From Limisphaerales bacterium (GTDB lineage Bacteria; Verrucomicrobiota; Verrucomicrobiae; Limisphaerales; UBA11358): a stretch of 8,446 bases of DNA. Within the stretch, counting starts at the first letter, position 1. Every line of letters starts with the position of its first letter. The stretch spans positions 1-8,446 of the forward strand of contig PLZL01000077.1 in NCBI GenBank assembly GCA_003152145.1, written 5' to 3'. Of this stretch, positions 1 to 5,665 are shown in pieces. Position numbers and translations under genes: made by a program. The notes under the pieces were generated by a model, which was given only the letters and a program-made list of their open reading frames with translations, searched no databases and was not told where the DNA came from.

Positions 1-40
1 GGAAACGATGTCCAATAAAAAATCAAAAAAAATTAGCTTA
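1..40. repeat. 40-base direct repeat, copy 1
   Basis: This stretch is almost identical to 1044-1084, with one inserted base and one substitution. Copy 2 lies in the promoter region of the PEP-CTERM gene and carries that promoter's -35 box (TTGGAC on the minus strand, here at 10-15). Copy 1 is cut by the window edge, so the matching -10 box, if there is one, is outside. It probably marks the promoter of a related minus-strand gene to the left, or one end of a roughly 1.04 kb tandem duplication. Confidence 0.85.
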
Positions 41-44
41 CGAA

Positions 45-124
45 TTGACTCAAATTAAAGGACACCGGGGGACGAGTTTTGTCGGGAGGCAAAACCATTC
101 GTTGACTCACAATGCAGGACACCG
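45..124. repeat. Diverged pair of 23-base direct repeats with small hairpins
   Basis: Copies at 45-67 and 102-124 match at 19 of 23 positions. Both begin TTGACTCA and end GGACACCG, and they are offset by 57 bases. Short hairpins accompany them: GTTTTG/CAAAAC at 76-95 and ACACC/GGTGT at 119-137. I see no believable reading frame in 1-310, and no -10 box at proper spacing from either TTGACT. It could be a remnant of an interspersed repeat or a structured RNA; the function is unknown. Confidence 0.5.
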
Positions 125-191
125 TGGAAAGTGGTGTTATGAGCCTACAATCCAAGCGTGAATATCTCGGTCAAATCTGCCGGTCAGCCGG

Positions 192-207
192 ACGCGCAGC
201 AGCGCGT
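192..207. other. Hairpin-forming inverted repeat
   Basis: A perfect 6-base GC-rich stem ACGCGC/GCGCGT closes a four-base loop AGCA. It sits 20 bases before the stronger terminator-like hairpin at 227-256. No T-run follows, so it is not a terminator on its own. The two hairpins could be the 3' part of a small structured transcript, but no promoter supports this. Confidence 0.35.
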
Positions 208-226
208 TCCTGCCAACAGATTCAGA

Positions 227-262
227 AACCGGAAGTTGGGCGACCAGCTTCCGGTTCTTGTT
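227..262 (+). terminator. Terminator-like hairpin with GCGA tetraloop
   Basis: A 13-base stem at 227-239 pairs with 244-256, with one G-U wobble. It closes on GCGA, a GNRA-type tetraloop. The plus strand continues TTCTTGTTTA, which is moderately T-rich; the minus strand has no T-run after the hairpin. This suggests an intrinsic terminator for a rightward transcript. No rightward gene is visible upstream within the window, so the transcript it would end is unknown. Confidence 0.5.
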
Positions 263-309
263 TAAGAAGTTAGCTGGCTAAATTGCAGCCGCTCCGGCCA
301 CTTTGGAGC

Positions 310-338
310 AAAAAAATGCCCCGGTGACACCGGGGCAT
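310..338 (-). terminator. Intrinsic terminator of the PEP-CTERM gene
   Basis: ATGCCCCGG (316-324) and CCGGGGCAT (330-338) form a perfect GC-rich stem around TGACA. On the minus strand the stem runs directly into a T-tract (the A run at 310-316 on the plus strand). It begins about 30 bases after the stop codon of the minus-strand PEP-CTERM gene, which is the usual position for a rho-independent terminator. Confidence 0.9.
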
Positions 339-367
339 GTAGAACACAAAAACCGCGCAAGCGAAAT

Positions 368-985
368 TTACCGGCGGGCCGCCACGCGGCGCGCACGACG
401 GACGAGCGCCAGTCCCGCAAACACCATCGCGCCCAGCGCCAGTTGCGCCTCCACCGACGGCTCGGGCACGACCGTCCACCTGCCAATCAACAAGCCCCCC
501 TGCGAATGAGCGTCTCCGGAATAGATATTACCGCTGGCGCCGGTGGCGGGAAGACTTGCAAACAAGCTGGACAAATTAACGATTGCCGTGCCGGTAAAAG
601 CCGGAATGGAGTTGGTGAAAGTCTGAATCTGCGAGGTGGTAGTGACATACAGGTTCAAATCCGCATTGTTGAGGGCATGCAGAGTATCGGGGACCCATTG
701 GTTGTAGGCACTGGTTGTCCCGGCGGGCGTGAGGGTGCCGGTGGCGACACCTCCACTGGATACTACAGATGCGGTGAAGTAACTGATAAGATCCACACCG
801 AACAGATTACTCACACTCGAAGCGACGAAGGAGTTGGCGCCAGTAGTGGTGAATTGCACGGCGGAAGGGTTGGCCTGATTTATGTTGATGAGGATGGATT
901 GACCCGCCGCCGGGAACGTTGCCGCGAAAAGGCCGGCCGCCAAAACCAGCGCCGACGAACATGAACTTAAACAGGTTTTTTTCAT
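368..985 (-). CDS. PEP-CTERM sorting-domain exported protein
   Basis: This 205-residue secreted protein is expected to be exported by Sec and then processed at its C-terminus by an exosortase. Residues 1-29 form a signal peptide: MKKT, a hydrophobic stretch ALVLAAGLFAATF and an AAG-type cleavage site. The mature part is rich in Ser, Thr, Asn and Ala and has no domain I recognise. The C-terminus is a clear PEP-CTERM signal: VPEPS at about 173-177, a hydrophobic helix, then a basic tail RRARRVAARR. The frame stays open further upstream to an ATG at 1069, but I chose ATG 985 because MKKT begins the signal peptide and the extra 28 residues would cover the promoter. The gene is monocistronic, with its own promoter (1029-1058) and terminator (310-338). 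No exosortase gene is in the window. The exact role is unknown; extracellular matrix or surface is usual for the class. Confidence 0.9.
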   Translation of the reverse strand: MKKTCLSSCSSALVLAAGLFAATFPAAGQSILININQANPSAVQFTTTGANSFVASSVSNLFGVDLISYFTASVVSSGGVATGTLTPAGTTSAYNQWVPDTLHALNNADLNLYVTTTSQIQTFTNSIPAFTGTAIVNLSSLFASLPATGASGNIYSGDAHSQGGLLIGRWTVVPEPSVEAQLALGAMVFAGLALVRRARRVAARR

Positions 986-1028
986 TGGTTGATGATTCTG
1001 TTTGTTGGCCAAAGTATTTCCAGCGCTA

Positions 1029-1058
1029 AATATAGCGAAACTTGGAAACGATGTCCAA
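1029..1058 (-). promoter_or_regulatory. Sigma-70-like promoter of the PEP-CTERM gene
   Basis: On the minus strand, TTGGAC (1053-1058) and TATATT (1029-1034) are 18 bases apart, pointing at ATG 985. The predicted 5' leader is about 37 bases, without a clear Shine-Dalgarno. The -10 box sits inside a perfect inverted repeat CGCTA-AATA-TAGCG (1024-1037), which could be an operator. The -35 box belongs to the direct repeat shared with 1-40. Confidence 0.6.
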
Positions 1059-1084
1059 TAAAAAATCACAAAAAAATTGGCTTA
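1044..1084. repeat. 40-base direct repeat, copy 2
   Basis: This is the second copy of the repeat at 1-40, differing by one inserted C in the A-run and one A-to-G change. It covers the -35 box of the PEP-CTERM promoter and the AT-rich stretch upstream of it, where an UP element would lie. The start-to-start distance is 1043 bases. Conservation stops before the -10 region on one side and after CTTA on the other. Confidence 0.85.
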
Positions 1085-1118
1085 AGCCGCCCTGCGCCAC
1101 GCCAGCATAAAATAATTG

Positions 1119-1160
1119 GTTTTATTGAATAAAACGAGGATTTGCCCGCCATTATTGGCG
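1119..1160 (-). terminator. Weak terminator-like pair of hairpins
   Basis: Downstream of the minus-strand gene ending at 1181 there are two small inverted repeats: CGCCA/TGGCG (1147-1160) and GTTTTAT/ATAAAAC (1119-1135). On the minus strand the second is followed by AT-rich sequence but no clean T-run. They may end the small membrane-protein transcript before the PEP-CTERM promoter. The evidence is structural only. Confidence 0.3.
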
Positions 1161-1180
1161 AAAGTTGAAACAGTCAAAAA

Positions 1181-1408
1181 TCAATAACCCTGTTTCATCA
1201 GCCTCCAGACGGCGAACATGATGGCAATGCTGACCGCCGACATCGTCAGTGCCGGCGTGAACCACGACACTCCCATCATCACAAAACCGCCGAGAAAGGG
1301 GATCAACGACCGTTGCCGCCAGCCGTAAATCATGTAGCCGCTGGCAACGGCGCCCCAGAGGCAGTTTGCCAGCAGAAAACTTTGATTGAACTGGCTTATC
1401 AAGTCCAT
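1181..1408 (-). CDS. Small multi-helix membrane protein
   Basis: The 75 residues contain three hydrophobic segments, at about 12-28, 36-52 and 55-70. A basic loop, YGWRQRS, lies between the first two. The pattern of a short helix, GY.(I/V)YG.(R/K)QR, and then two more helices resembles small proteins often labelled 'amino acid transport protein' in databases, without experimental support as far as I know. I make no functional claim. It is expected in the cytoplasmic membrane. ATG 1408 is the only good start, and it has no Shine-Dalgarno. The gene diverges from the plus-strand gene at 1487, with back-to-back promoters between them. Confidence 0.7.
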   Translation of the reverse strand: MDLISQFNQSFLLANCLWGAVASGYMIYGWRQRSLIPFLGGFVMMGVSWFTPALTMSAVSIAIMFAVWRLMKQGY

Positions 1409-1419
1409 GATTTGCGCCT

Positions 1420-1448
1420 AATATGTTTCAACCGCGGCGAGCGGGCAA
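1420..1448 (-). promoter_or_regulatory. Promoter for the small membrane protein at 1181-1408
   Basis: On the minus strand, TTGCCC (1443-1448) and CATATT (1420-1425) are separated by exactly 17 bases. Eleven bases lie between the -10 box and ATG 1408, so the leader would be only about four or five bases. Its -35 box is three bases from the -35 box of the divergent promoter at 1452-1480, so the two promoters could compete or be co-regulated. The -10 match is 4 of 6. Confidence 0.4.
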
Positions 1449-1451
1449 CTC

Positions 1452-1480
1452 TTGGCTTTTGGCGCGATTCGTGCTAGTTT
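1452..1480 (+). promoter_or_regulatory. Promoter of the DUF2892-type gene, predicted leaderless
   Basis: TTGGCT (1452-1457) and TAGTTT (1475-1480) are separated by exactly 17 bases. Only TCTGTC lies between the -10 box and ATG 1487, so transcription should begin at or next to the start codon. The same DNA also fits a sigma-54 layout: TGGCGCG, four bases, GTGCT, with GG at 1461-1462 and GC at 1473-1474 ten bases apart. The sigma-54 reading is the weaker one. Confidence 0.5.
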
Positions 1481-1486
1481 TCTGTC

Positions 1487-1696
1487 ATGAGCCGTTTTTT
1501 CCGTCGCAACCTTGGTTACCGCGGTCGCATGGCGCGCGGCGTCATCGGCGCGCTGTGCCTCGTCGCCGGGATTATCATTGCTGGCGATTATTCGTTGTGG
1601 GGACTGGTTTTTGTCGCGGCGGGATTGTTCGCCATTTTTGAATCCATCCGCGGCTGGTGTCTCGTTCGCGCGTGCGGCATCAAGACGAAATTTTAA
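1487..1696 (+). CDS. DUF2892-type (YgaP-like) small membrane protein
   Basis: This 69-residue inner-membrane protein has two hydrophobic helices, at about 16-32 (GVIGALCLVAGIIIAG) and 37-52 (LWGLVFVAAGLFAIFE). A basic N-terminus precedes them, and a conserved-looking tail GWCLVRACGIKTKF follows. The two-helix layout with a Cys-containing tail ending in GI.T is typical of the DUF2892/YgaP transmembrane domain family. In YgaP that domain accompanies a rhodanese; here it stands alone. The molecular function of the standalone form is not known. The Cys pair (58 and 63) could in principle bind sulfur species or a metal, but that is inference. The ATG lies 6 bases after a -10-like box. The downstream lipoprotein gene appears to begin 5 bases after this stop codon, suggesting a shared transcript. 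Confidence 0.8.
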   Translation: MSRFFRRNLGYRGRMARGVIGALCLVAGIIIAGDYSLWGLVFVAAGLFAIFESIRGWCLVRACGIKTKF

Positions 1697-1747
1697 TTCT
1701 AATGGCGGATAAAAATCGCACAAACATTTGGATATGCGCTACTGCTC

Positions 1748-2068
1748 TTGTTTGTTGGGTGCAGCAAACATGATGCGCCACCAGCGCAGTCGAAATCACT
1801 GCCGGTCGCATCGAAGCAAATAACGATTTCAGAGTGGGACAAGGTGAAAATCGGTAATTCAGGGAAGATATTCGTCAACAAAAAGCAGGTCACTTTGACG
1901 GAATTTACAGCAGAGTGTCAGCGTCTTAAAGATGTTGGCGGTGCGGCCGTGCTCTACATTGACTCGCAGAATCGTCCGCTTAATCCGGCACAGACGGAAG
2001 CATTCCGCAAACTCGTGGATGCCGGAATGCCAATGAAGGCGGTTCAAAACGAGAGTGAGCTTGATTGA
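1748..2068 (+). CDS. Putative lipoprotein with ExbD/TolR-like domain, signal peptide frameshifted
   Basis: The intact frame gives 106 residues if TTG 1748 is used, but this is probably a truncated call. It begins within a lipoprotein signal (LFVGC, lipid-anchor Cys at residue 5). An upstream ATG at 1702 starts in another frame and stops at 1771. Removing one A from the AAAAA run at 1711-1715 joins the frames into a 121-residue protein, MADKIAQTFGYALLLLFVGC and onward, a textbook lipoprotein signal with Cys20. After a flexible Pro/Ser/Lys linker, residues 33-99 follow the pattern of the periplasmic domain of ExbD/TolR: GKIFVNKKQVTLTEF, then VLYIDSQNRPL, then a helix and DAGMPMKAV. The ExbD transmembrane helix is replaced by a lipid anchor. 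That fold assignment is my inference. It follows the DUF2892-type gene by 5 bases if ATG 1702 is the true start. It may be a recent pseudogene, a sequencing error or a slippage gene. Confidence 0.65.
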   Translation: MFVGCSKHDAPPAQSKSLPVASKQITISEWDKVKIGNSGKIFVNKKQVTLTEFTAECQRLKDVGGAAVLYIDSQNRPLNPAQTEAFRKLVDAGMPMKAVQNESELD

Positions 2069-2102
2069 ATGGCCTGTAAGTTTTTGACCTTCTCGAAATT
2101 CA

Positions 2103-2130
2103 TTTTCATCACGCCGAATTTCCCTATCCT
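2103..2130 (+). promoter_or_regulatory. Tentative promoter of the M3 peptidase gene
   Basis: TATCCT (2125-2130) is a plausible -10 box, with TTTTCA (2103-2108) 16 bases upstream as a poor -35 box. Eight bases separate the -10 box from ATG 2139, which would again give a nearly leaderless mRNA. Each hexamer matches only four of six consensus positions. Confidence 0.3.
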
Positions 2131-2138
2131 TTGCGCGC

Positions 2139-3932
2139 ATGAATTTGTTGCCGTTTGGAAAATTGCCCGCGCACACGCCGCGCGCGTTCATTCCGCAAAC
2201 CATTGATCTCGGCGACTGGCCGCAAATCACGCCGCTGTTCGAGCAATTGGAATCGCGCGCGGCCAAACGCCAGTCCGCCGCCGGACTCGAACGCTGGCTG
2301 CTCGACTGGAGCGAACTCAACGCCGCGCTCGATGAGGAAGCCTCGCGCCGTTACATCGCGATGACCTGCCACACGGACGACGCGGACGCAGAGAAGGCGT
2401 ATCTTCATTTCGTCGAACATGTCGAGCCGCAGCTCAAGCCGCGCCAGTTCGCGCTGGAGAAAATCTACGTCGCCCATCCACAGCGCGCGGAGTTGCTGAA
2501 GATTGGAACGCCGGGCACCGCCCCGGCTCGAACAGTTGACAAATTGCCGGGTCGGTGCTCGGCATTCCGGCGTTATGAAGTTTTCGACCGCGACTTGAAA
2601 AATCACGTCGAGCTTTTCCGCCCCCAAAACGTTCCGCTCGAAACCGAGGAGGCCAAGCTTTCCCAGCAATACCAGAAACTGACCGGCTCGCTCACGGTCA
2701 ATTTTCGCGGCGAGGAAAAAACACTCGTGCAAATGGGCCGTTATCTCGAAGAAGCCGACCGCGCATTGCGGCAGGAGGCGTGGGAACTCGTGGCTAGGCG
2801 GCGACTTCAGGAGGCGGAACAATTTGACGGCATTTTCGACCAGCAAATCAAATTGCGCTCGCAAATCGCAAAGAACGCCGGCTTTGAGAATTATCGCGAT
2901 TACGCCTTTCGCAGGCTGGGCCGTTTCGATTACACGCCGGACGATTGCAAAAAATTCCACGACGCGGTGGAAAAGGTAGTCATGCCCATCGTGCGCGAAT
3001 TGCAGGCGCAGCGCCGCCGGCAATTGAAACTGGAAAAACTGCGTCCGTGGGATTTGGCGGTGGATCCGCTGAACCGTCCGCCGCTGAAGCCGTTTGCGGA
3101 GGCCGGCGAAATGGTTTCGCGCACGCAGAAGATTTTCAATTCGCTCGACGGCGAACTCGCAGGCGGGTTCAAGCAAATGGATGATTTGAAGCTGCTCGAT
3201 TTGGACAATCGCAAGGGCAAGGCGCCGGGCGGCTATCAACAGACCCTGGCCGAGGCACGCGTGCCGTTCATTTTCATGAACGCGGTCGGCTTGCAGCGTG
3301 ACGTGGAGACGATTCTGCACGAGGCGGGGCACGCGTTTCACGCGCTCGCGACGCGCGACGAGGATTTGTATGCGTATCGGGGCGCGCCGATTGAATTTTG
3401 CGAGGTCGCCTCCATGAGCATGGAATTGCTCGGCAGCGAATTTCTGGAGGAATTTTACTCCGCCGCCGACGCGAACCGCGCGCGCCGCGTCCACCTCGAA
3501 GACATCGTTGGAGTTTTTCCGTGGATTGCGACGGTGGACGCCTTTCAACACTGGATTTACACGCACCCGGACCACATGCGCGACGAACGGCGCAAAGCGT
3601 GGCTGGATTTGATGGATCGCTTTGGCGGCGACGTGGACTGGAGCGGATGCGAAGCTGCCCGGGCCAGCTTGTGGCACCGGCAGCTTCATATCTTCATCGT
3701 GCCGTTTTATTACATCGAATACGGCATCGCGCAACTCGGCGCGTTGCAGGTCTGGGCGAATTCAAAACGCAACAAGGCCAAGGCGCTAGACGATTACAAA
3801 AAATCCCTTGCGCTGGGCGGCTCGCGCCCGTTGCCGGAATTGTTTTCTGCGGCAGGCTGCAAATTTGAATTCAGCGCGAAGACGATTCAACCGACTGCAA
3901 AAATGCTGCGGAAAGAATTGGGAAAACTTTGA
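2139..3932 (+). CDS. pepF: M3B family oligoendopeptidase (PepF-like)
   Basis: This cytoplasmic zinc metallopeptidase is predicted to cut short peptides, as oligoendopeptidase F does, most likely in peptide recycling. The 597 residues are a normal length for the family. The active-site motif HEAGH is at 394-398: His394 and His398 bind zinc and Glu395 is the catalytic base. The third ligand is most likely Glu422 in EFCEVASMSME. The C-terminal part holds the substrate-binding block WHRQLHIFIVPFYYIEYG starting at residue 512, with His517, Tyr525 and Tyr528 in the family's usual places. The N-terminal half is the charged helical region expected for M3B. There is no signal peptide. ATG 2139 has no Shine-Dalgarno; a -10-like TATCCT ends 8 bases before it. 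The gene stands alone on the plus strand, 70 bases after the lipoprotein gene. All catalytic residues are present, so it should be active. The exact peptide substrate cannot be read from the sequence. Confidence 0.93.
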   Translation: MNLLPFGKLPAHTPRAFIPQTIDLGDWPQITPLFEQLESRAAKRQSAAGLERWLLDWSELNAALDEEASRRYIAMTCHTDDADAEKAYLHFVEHVEPQLKPRQFALEKIYVAHPQRAELLKIGTPGTAPARTVDKLPGRCSAFRRYEVFDRDLKNHVELFRPQNVPLETEEAKLSQQYQKLTGSLTVNFRGEEKTLVQMGRYLEEADRALRQEAWELVARRRLQEAEQFDGIFDQQIKLRSQIAKNAGFENYRDYAFRRLGRFDYTPDDCKKFHDAVEKVVMPIVRELQAQRRRQLKLEKLRPWDLAVDPLNRPPLKPFAEAGEMVSRTQKIFNSLDGELAGGFKQMDDLKLLDLDNRKGKAPGGYQQTLAEARVPFIFMNAVGLQRDVETILHEAGHAFHALATRDEDLYAYRGAPIEFCEVASMSMELLGSEFLEEFYSAADANRARRVHLEDIVGVFPWIATVDAFQHWIYTHPDHMRDERRKAWLDLMDRFGGDVDWSGCEAARASLWHRQLHIFIVPFYYIEYGIAQLGALQVWANSKRNKAKALDDYKKSLALGGSRPLPELFSAAGCKFEFSAKTIQPTAKMLRKELGKL

Positions 3933-3978
3933 ATTTGGGTTTGCAGCCATCCTCTTACTGGGCGGCATTGATGTCATC

Positions 3979-4161
3979 TCATCCTCTCACGCGAAATGCG
4001 GAACGCGACAAACCTCCACGAAAAATCCAGCGTGTGAGCAGCAGCCCACAAACCACGCCGAAGAGAAGCAGCGGCCCGACTATGAATGCGGCAATCTCGC
4101 TCGCGCTTCCATGCAACTGATGTAGCGTCGCAACTAACTTTGTAAATGTATCTTGGTCCAC
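3979..4161 (-). CDS. Possible 60-residue single-helix membrane protein
   Basis: This frame opens with GTG 4161 and encodes 60 residues. An N-terminal amphipathic-looking part (MDQDTFTKLVATLHQLHG) is followed by a strong hydrophobic helix at about 23-43 (EIAAFIVGPLLLFGVVCGLL). A basic tail with RW, RGG and R residues points to a cytoplasmic C-terminus. The arrangement resembles small membrane proteins and is better protein-like sequence than the overlapping frames. I find no homologue by eye, no Shine-Dalgarno and no clear promoter. It is the only candidate gene in the 377-base gap between the peptidase and the response regulator. Confidence 0.35.
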   Translation of the reverse strand: MDQDTFTKLVATLHQLHGSASEIAAFIVGPLLLFGVVCGLLLTRWIFRGGLSRSAFRVRG

Positions 4162-4196
4162 ACGCGTGATGCCGCCTAACAGATGATGAACAGCGC

Positions 4197-4310
4197 ATTT
4201 TGCAGCCTATCCTGTTTCAGCATTTCGACTTTGTTTCGCATTTAAGTTATTGTCCAACACCATGCTGAATTGAAACTTTCGCTTAATCCGCGCCCACAAA
4301 GGCTGCAAAT
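4197..4310. other. Imperfect long inverted repeat downstream of the response regulator
   Basis: TGCAGCCT (4201-4208) pairs with AGGCTGCA (4300-4307). Inside it, GTTTCAGCAT (4214-4223) pairs with ATGCTGA (4262-4268) plus GAAAC (4272-4276), with a three-base bulge. The arms are interrupted and the loop is long. It begins right at the stop codon of the minus-strand regulator gene, so it could fold in the 3' end of that mRNA. There is no T-run, so it is not a standard terminator. The rest of 4162-4310 shows no gene. Confidence 0.25.
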
Positions 4311-5665
4311 CACACCTCAATTCCGTAAGCCTTGATCTTGTTGTAGAGCGTCTGGCGGCCGACGCCGAGGAGTTTGGCGGCCTCGACCTTGTTGCCTTCG
4401 GTCGCCTTCAGCGTCTGGACGATGGCATTGCGCTCGACGCCTTCCAGCAGCGTGAAGTTTGTATCCAGTTCTTCGCCGGCGGGCATGACGATGCTGGTCC
4501 GGACATGGGTGATGGAAAGGTCGGCGGCGGCAACTTCGCCGTCTTCGCACAAAAGCACCGCGCGCTGGATTTCGTTCTGCAACTGGCGGACGTTGCCCGG
4601 CCAGTCAAAGGCGGTGAGCCGGTCAATCGCATCGGCCTTGAACCCGTGAATGTTGCGGTTGGCCTGCGCGGCGAAGCGTTTCAGAAAGGCGTTGGCCAGA
4701 GGCATGATGTCATCCCGGCGCTCGCGCAACGGCGGCAAATGAATGGCAATCGTGCTGATGCGGTAGAACAAATCCTCGCGCAGCTTGCCGTCCTTGATGG
4801 CGGCCTCGGGTCTGCGGTTGGTGGAGGCGAGGATCCGGCAATTGATCTTGTAGCCGGTCTTGCCGCCGACGGGCCGGACTTCCTGGTCCTGCAGCACGCG
4901 GAGCAGTTTGCTTTGCGTGTCCACGGGCATTTCGGAGATTTCGTCGAGCAGCAGCGTGCCGCCTTCGGCATGCCGGAACAGCCCTTCGCGGTCGGCGTGT
5001 GCGCCGGTGAATGCGCCCTTCACCGAGCCGAATAGTTCGCTTTCGATCAACTCGCGCGGCAACGCGGCACAGTTGATTTTGATGATTTTGTTCTTGCTGC
5101 GCGGGCTTAATGCGTGGACGAGGTCGGCGATGACTTCCTTGCCGGTGCCACTTTCGCCGGTGATGAGCAGGGGAACGTCGCTCTGCGCGATGCGCTCGAC
5201 GGTGCGGACGACCTCCTGCATGGCCGGGCTGCGGAAAATCGGTGAAGCCGCGCCGCTCATGGTTTCCAGCGCGTGGCGGAGGGTGCTGTTTTCCTCGCTC
5301 TGCTGTTTGCGCTCGATGGCGCATTTCACATCGGCGAGCAGCTTTTCGTTTTCAAATGGCTTGGAGAGGAAATTGTAAGCGCCGCGGCGGCCGGATTCGA
5401 CGGCCATGCTGATGTTGCCATGGCCGCTCAACACGATGACTTCGGTGTCGGGCCAGCGTTTTTTGATTTGCGGCAGGAGATCGAGGCCGTGGGCGTCCGG
5501 CAATATCACGTCCAGCAGCACCACGTCGGGGGCGTCCTGCGAAAAGCATTTTTGCAGGGCGGCGCCGCTGTCGGCCTGGGCAATGTCGTAGTATTCCCCG
5601 AGCACCGCCGCGAGCAGTTCCCGCAAATCCTTCTCGTCGTCCACAATGAGAACTTTGGCTTTCAT
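4310..5665 (-). CDS. NtrC-family sigma-54-dependent response regulator
   Basis: This cytoplasmic two-component regulator is predicted to activate sigma-54 promoters when phosphorylated. The 451 residues carry the full three-domain layout. The receiver domain (about 1-118) has acidic Asp9/Asp10, phospho-acceptor Asp52, Ser80 and Lys102. The AAA+ domain (about 142-375) has Walker A GESGTGKE (170-177), the sigma-54 contact loop GAFTGA (217-222), Walker B GGTLLLDE (235-242) and the arginine-finger region REDLFYR. The Fis-type DNA-binding helix-turn-helix ends the protein (EAAKLLGVGRQTLYNKIKAYG, about 428-448). Every key residue is present, so it should be functional. ATG 5665 overlaps the stop of the upstream C26 hydrolase gene by four bases (ATGA). 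A GGAAG eight bases before the ATG is a likely ribosome binding site, so the two genes should be translationally coupled. No histidine kinase is in the window, so the partner and the target genes are unknown. Confidence 0.95.
   Translation of the reverse strand: MKAKVLIVDDEKDLRELLAAVLGEYYDIAQADSGAALQKCFSQDAPDVVLLDVILPDAHGLDLLPQIKKRWPDTEVIVLSGHGNISMAVESGRRGAYNFLSKPFENEKLLADVKCAIERKQQSEENSTLRHALETMSGAASPIFRSPAMQEVVRTVERIAQSDVPLLITGESGTGKEVIADLVHALSPRSKNKIIKINCAALPRELIESELFGSVKGAFTGAHADREGLFRHAEGGTLLLDEISEMPVDTQSKLLRVLQDQEVRPVGGKTGYKINCRILASTNRRPEAAIKDGKLREDLFYRISTIAIHLPPLRERRDDIMPLANAFLKRFAAQANRNIHGFKADAIDRLTAFDWPGNVRQLQNEIQRAVLLCEDGEVAAADLSITHVRTSIVMPAGEELDTNFTLLEGVERNAIVQTLKATEGNKVEAAKLLGVGRQTLYNKIKAYGIEV

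Noticed and set aside
443..964. 173-residue plus-strand frame
   Set aside because: It lies wholly antisense to the PEP-CTERM gene, has no recognisable domain, and the minus-strand product has a signal peptide and sorting signal.
1..1084. Direct repeats read as CRISPR or insertion-sequence ends
   Set aside because: There are only two copies 1 kb apart with a normal chromosomal gene between them. There are no spacers, no transposase and no inverted ends.
2124..3734. 536-residue minus-strand frame
   Set aside because: It is antisense to the M3 peptidase gene, whose catalytic motifs are intact. Its Arg/His/Ala-rich content is typical of an opposite-strand shadow of a GC-rich gene.
4174..4180. 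GCCTAAC resembling an integron attC core site
   Set aside because: No GTTRRRY partner at the spacing an attC site needs was found downstream, and there is no integrase or cassette structure.
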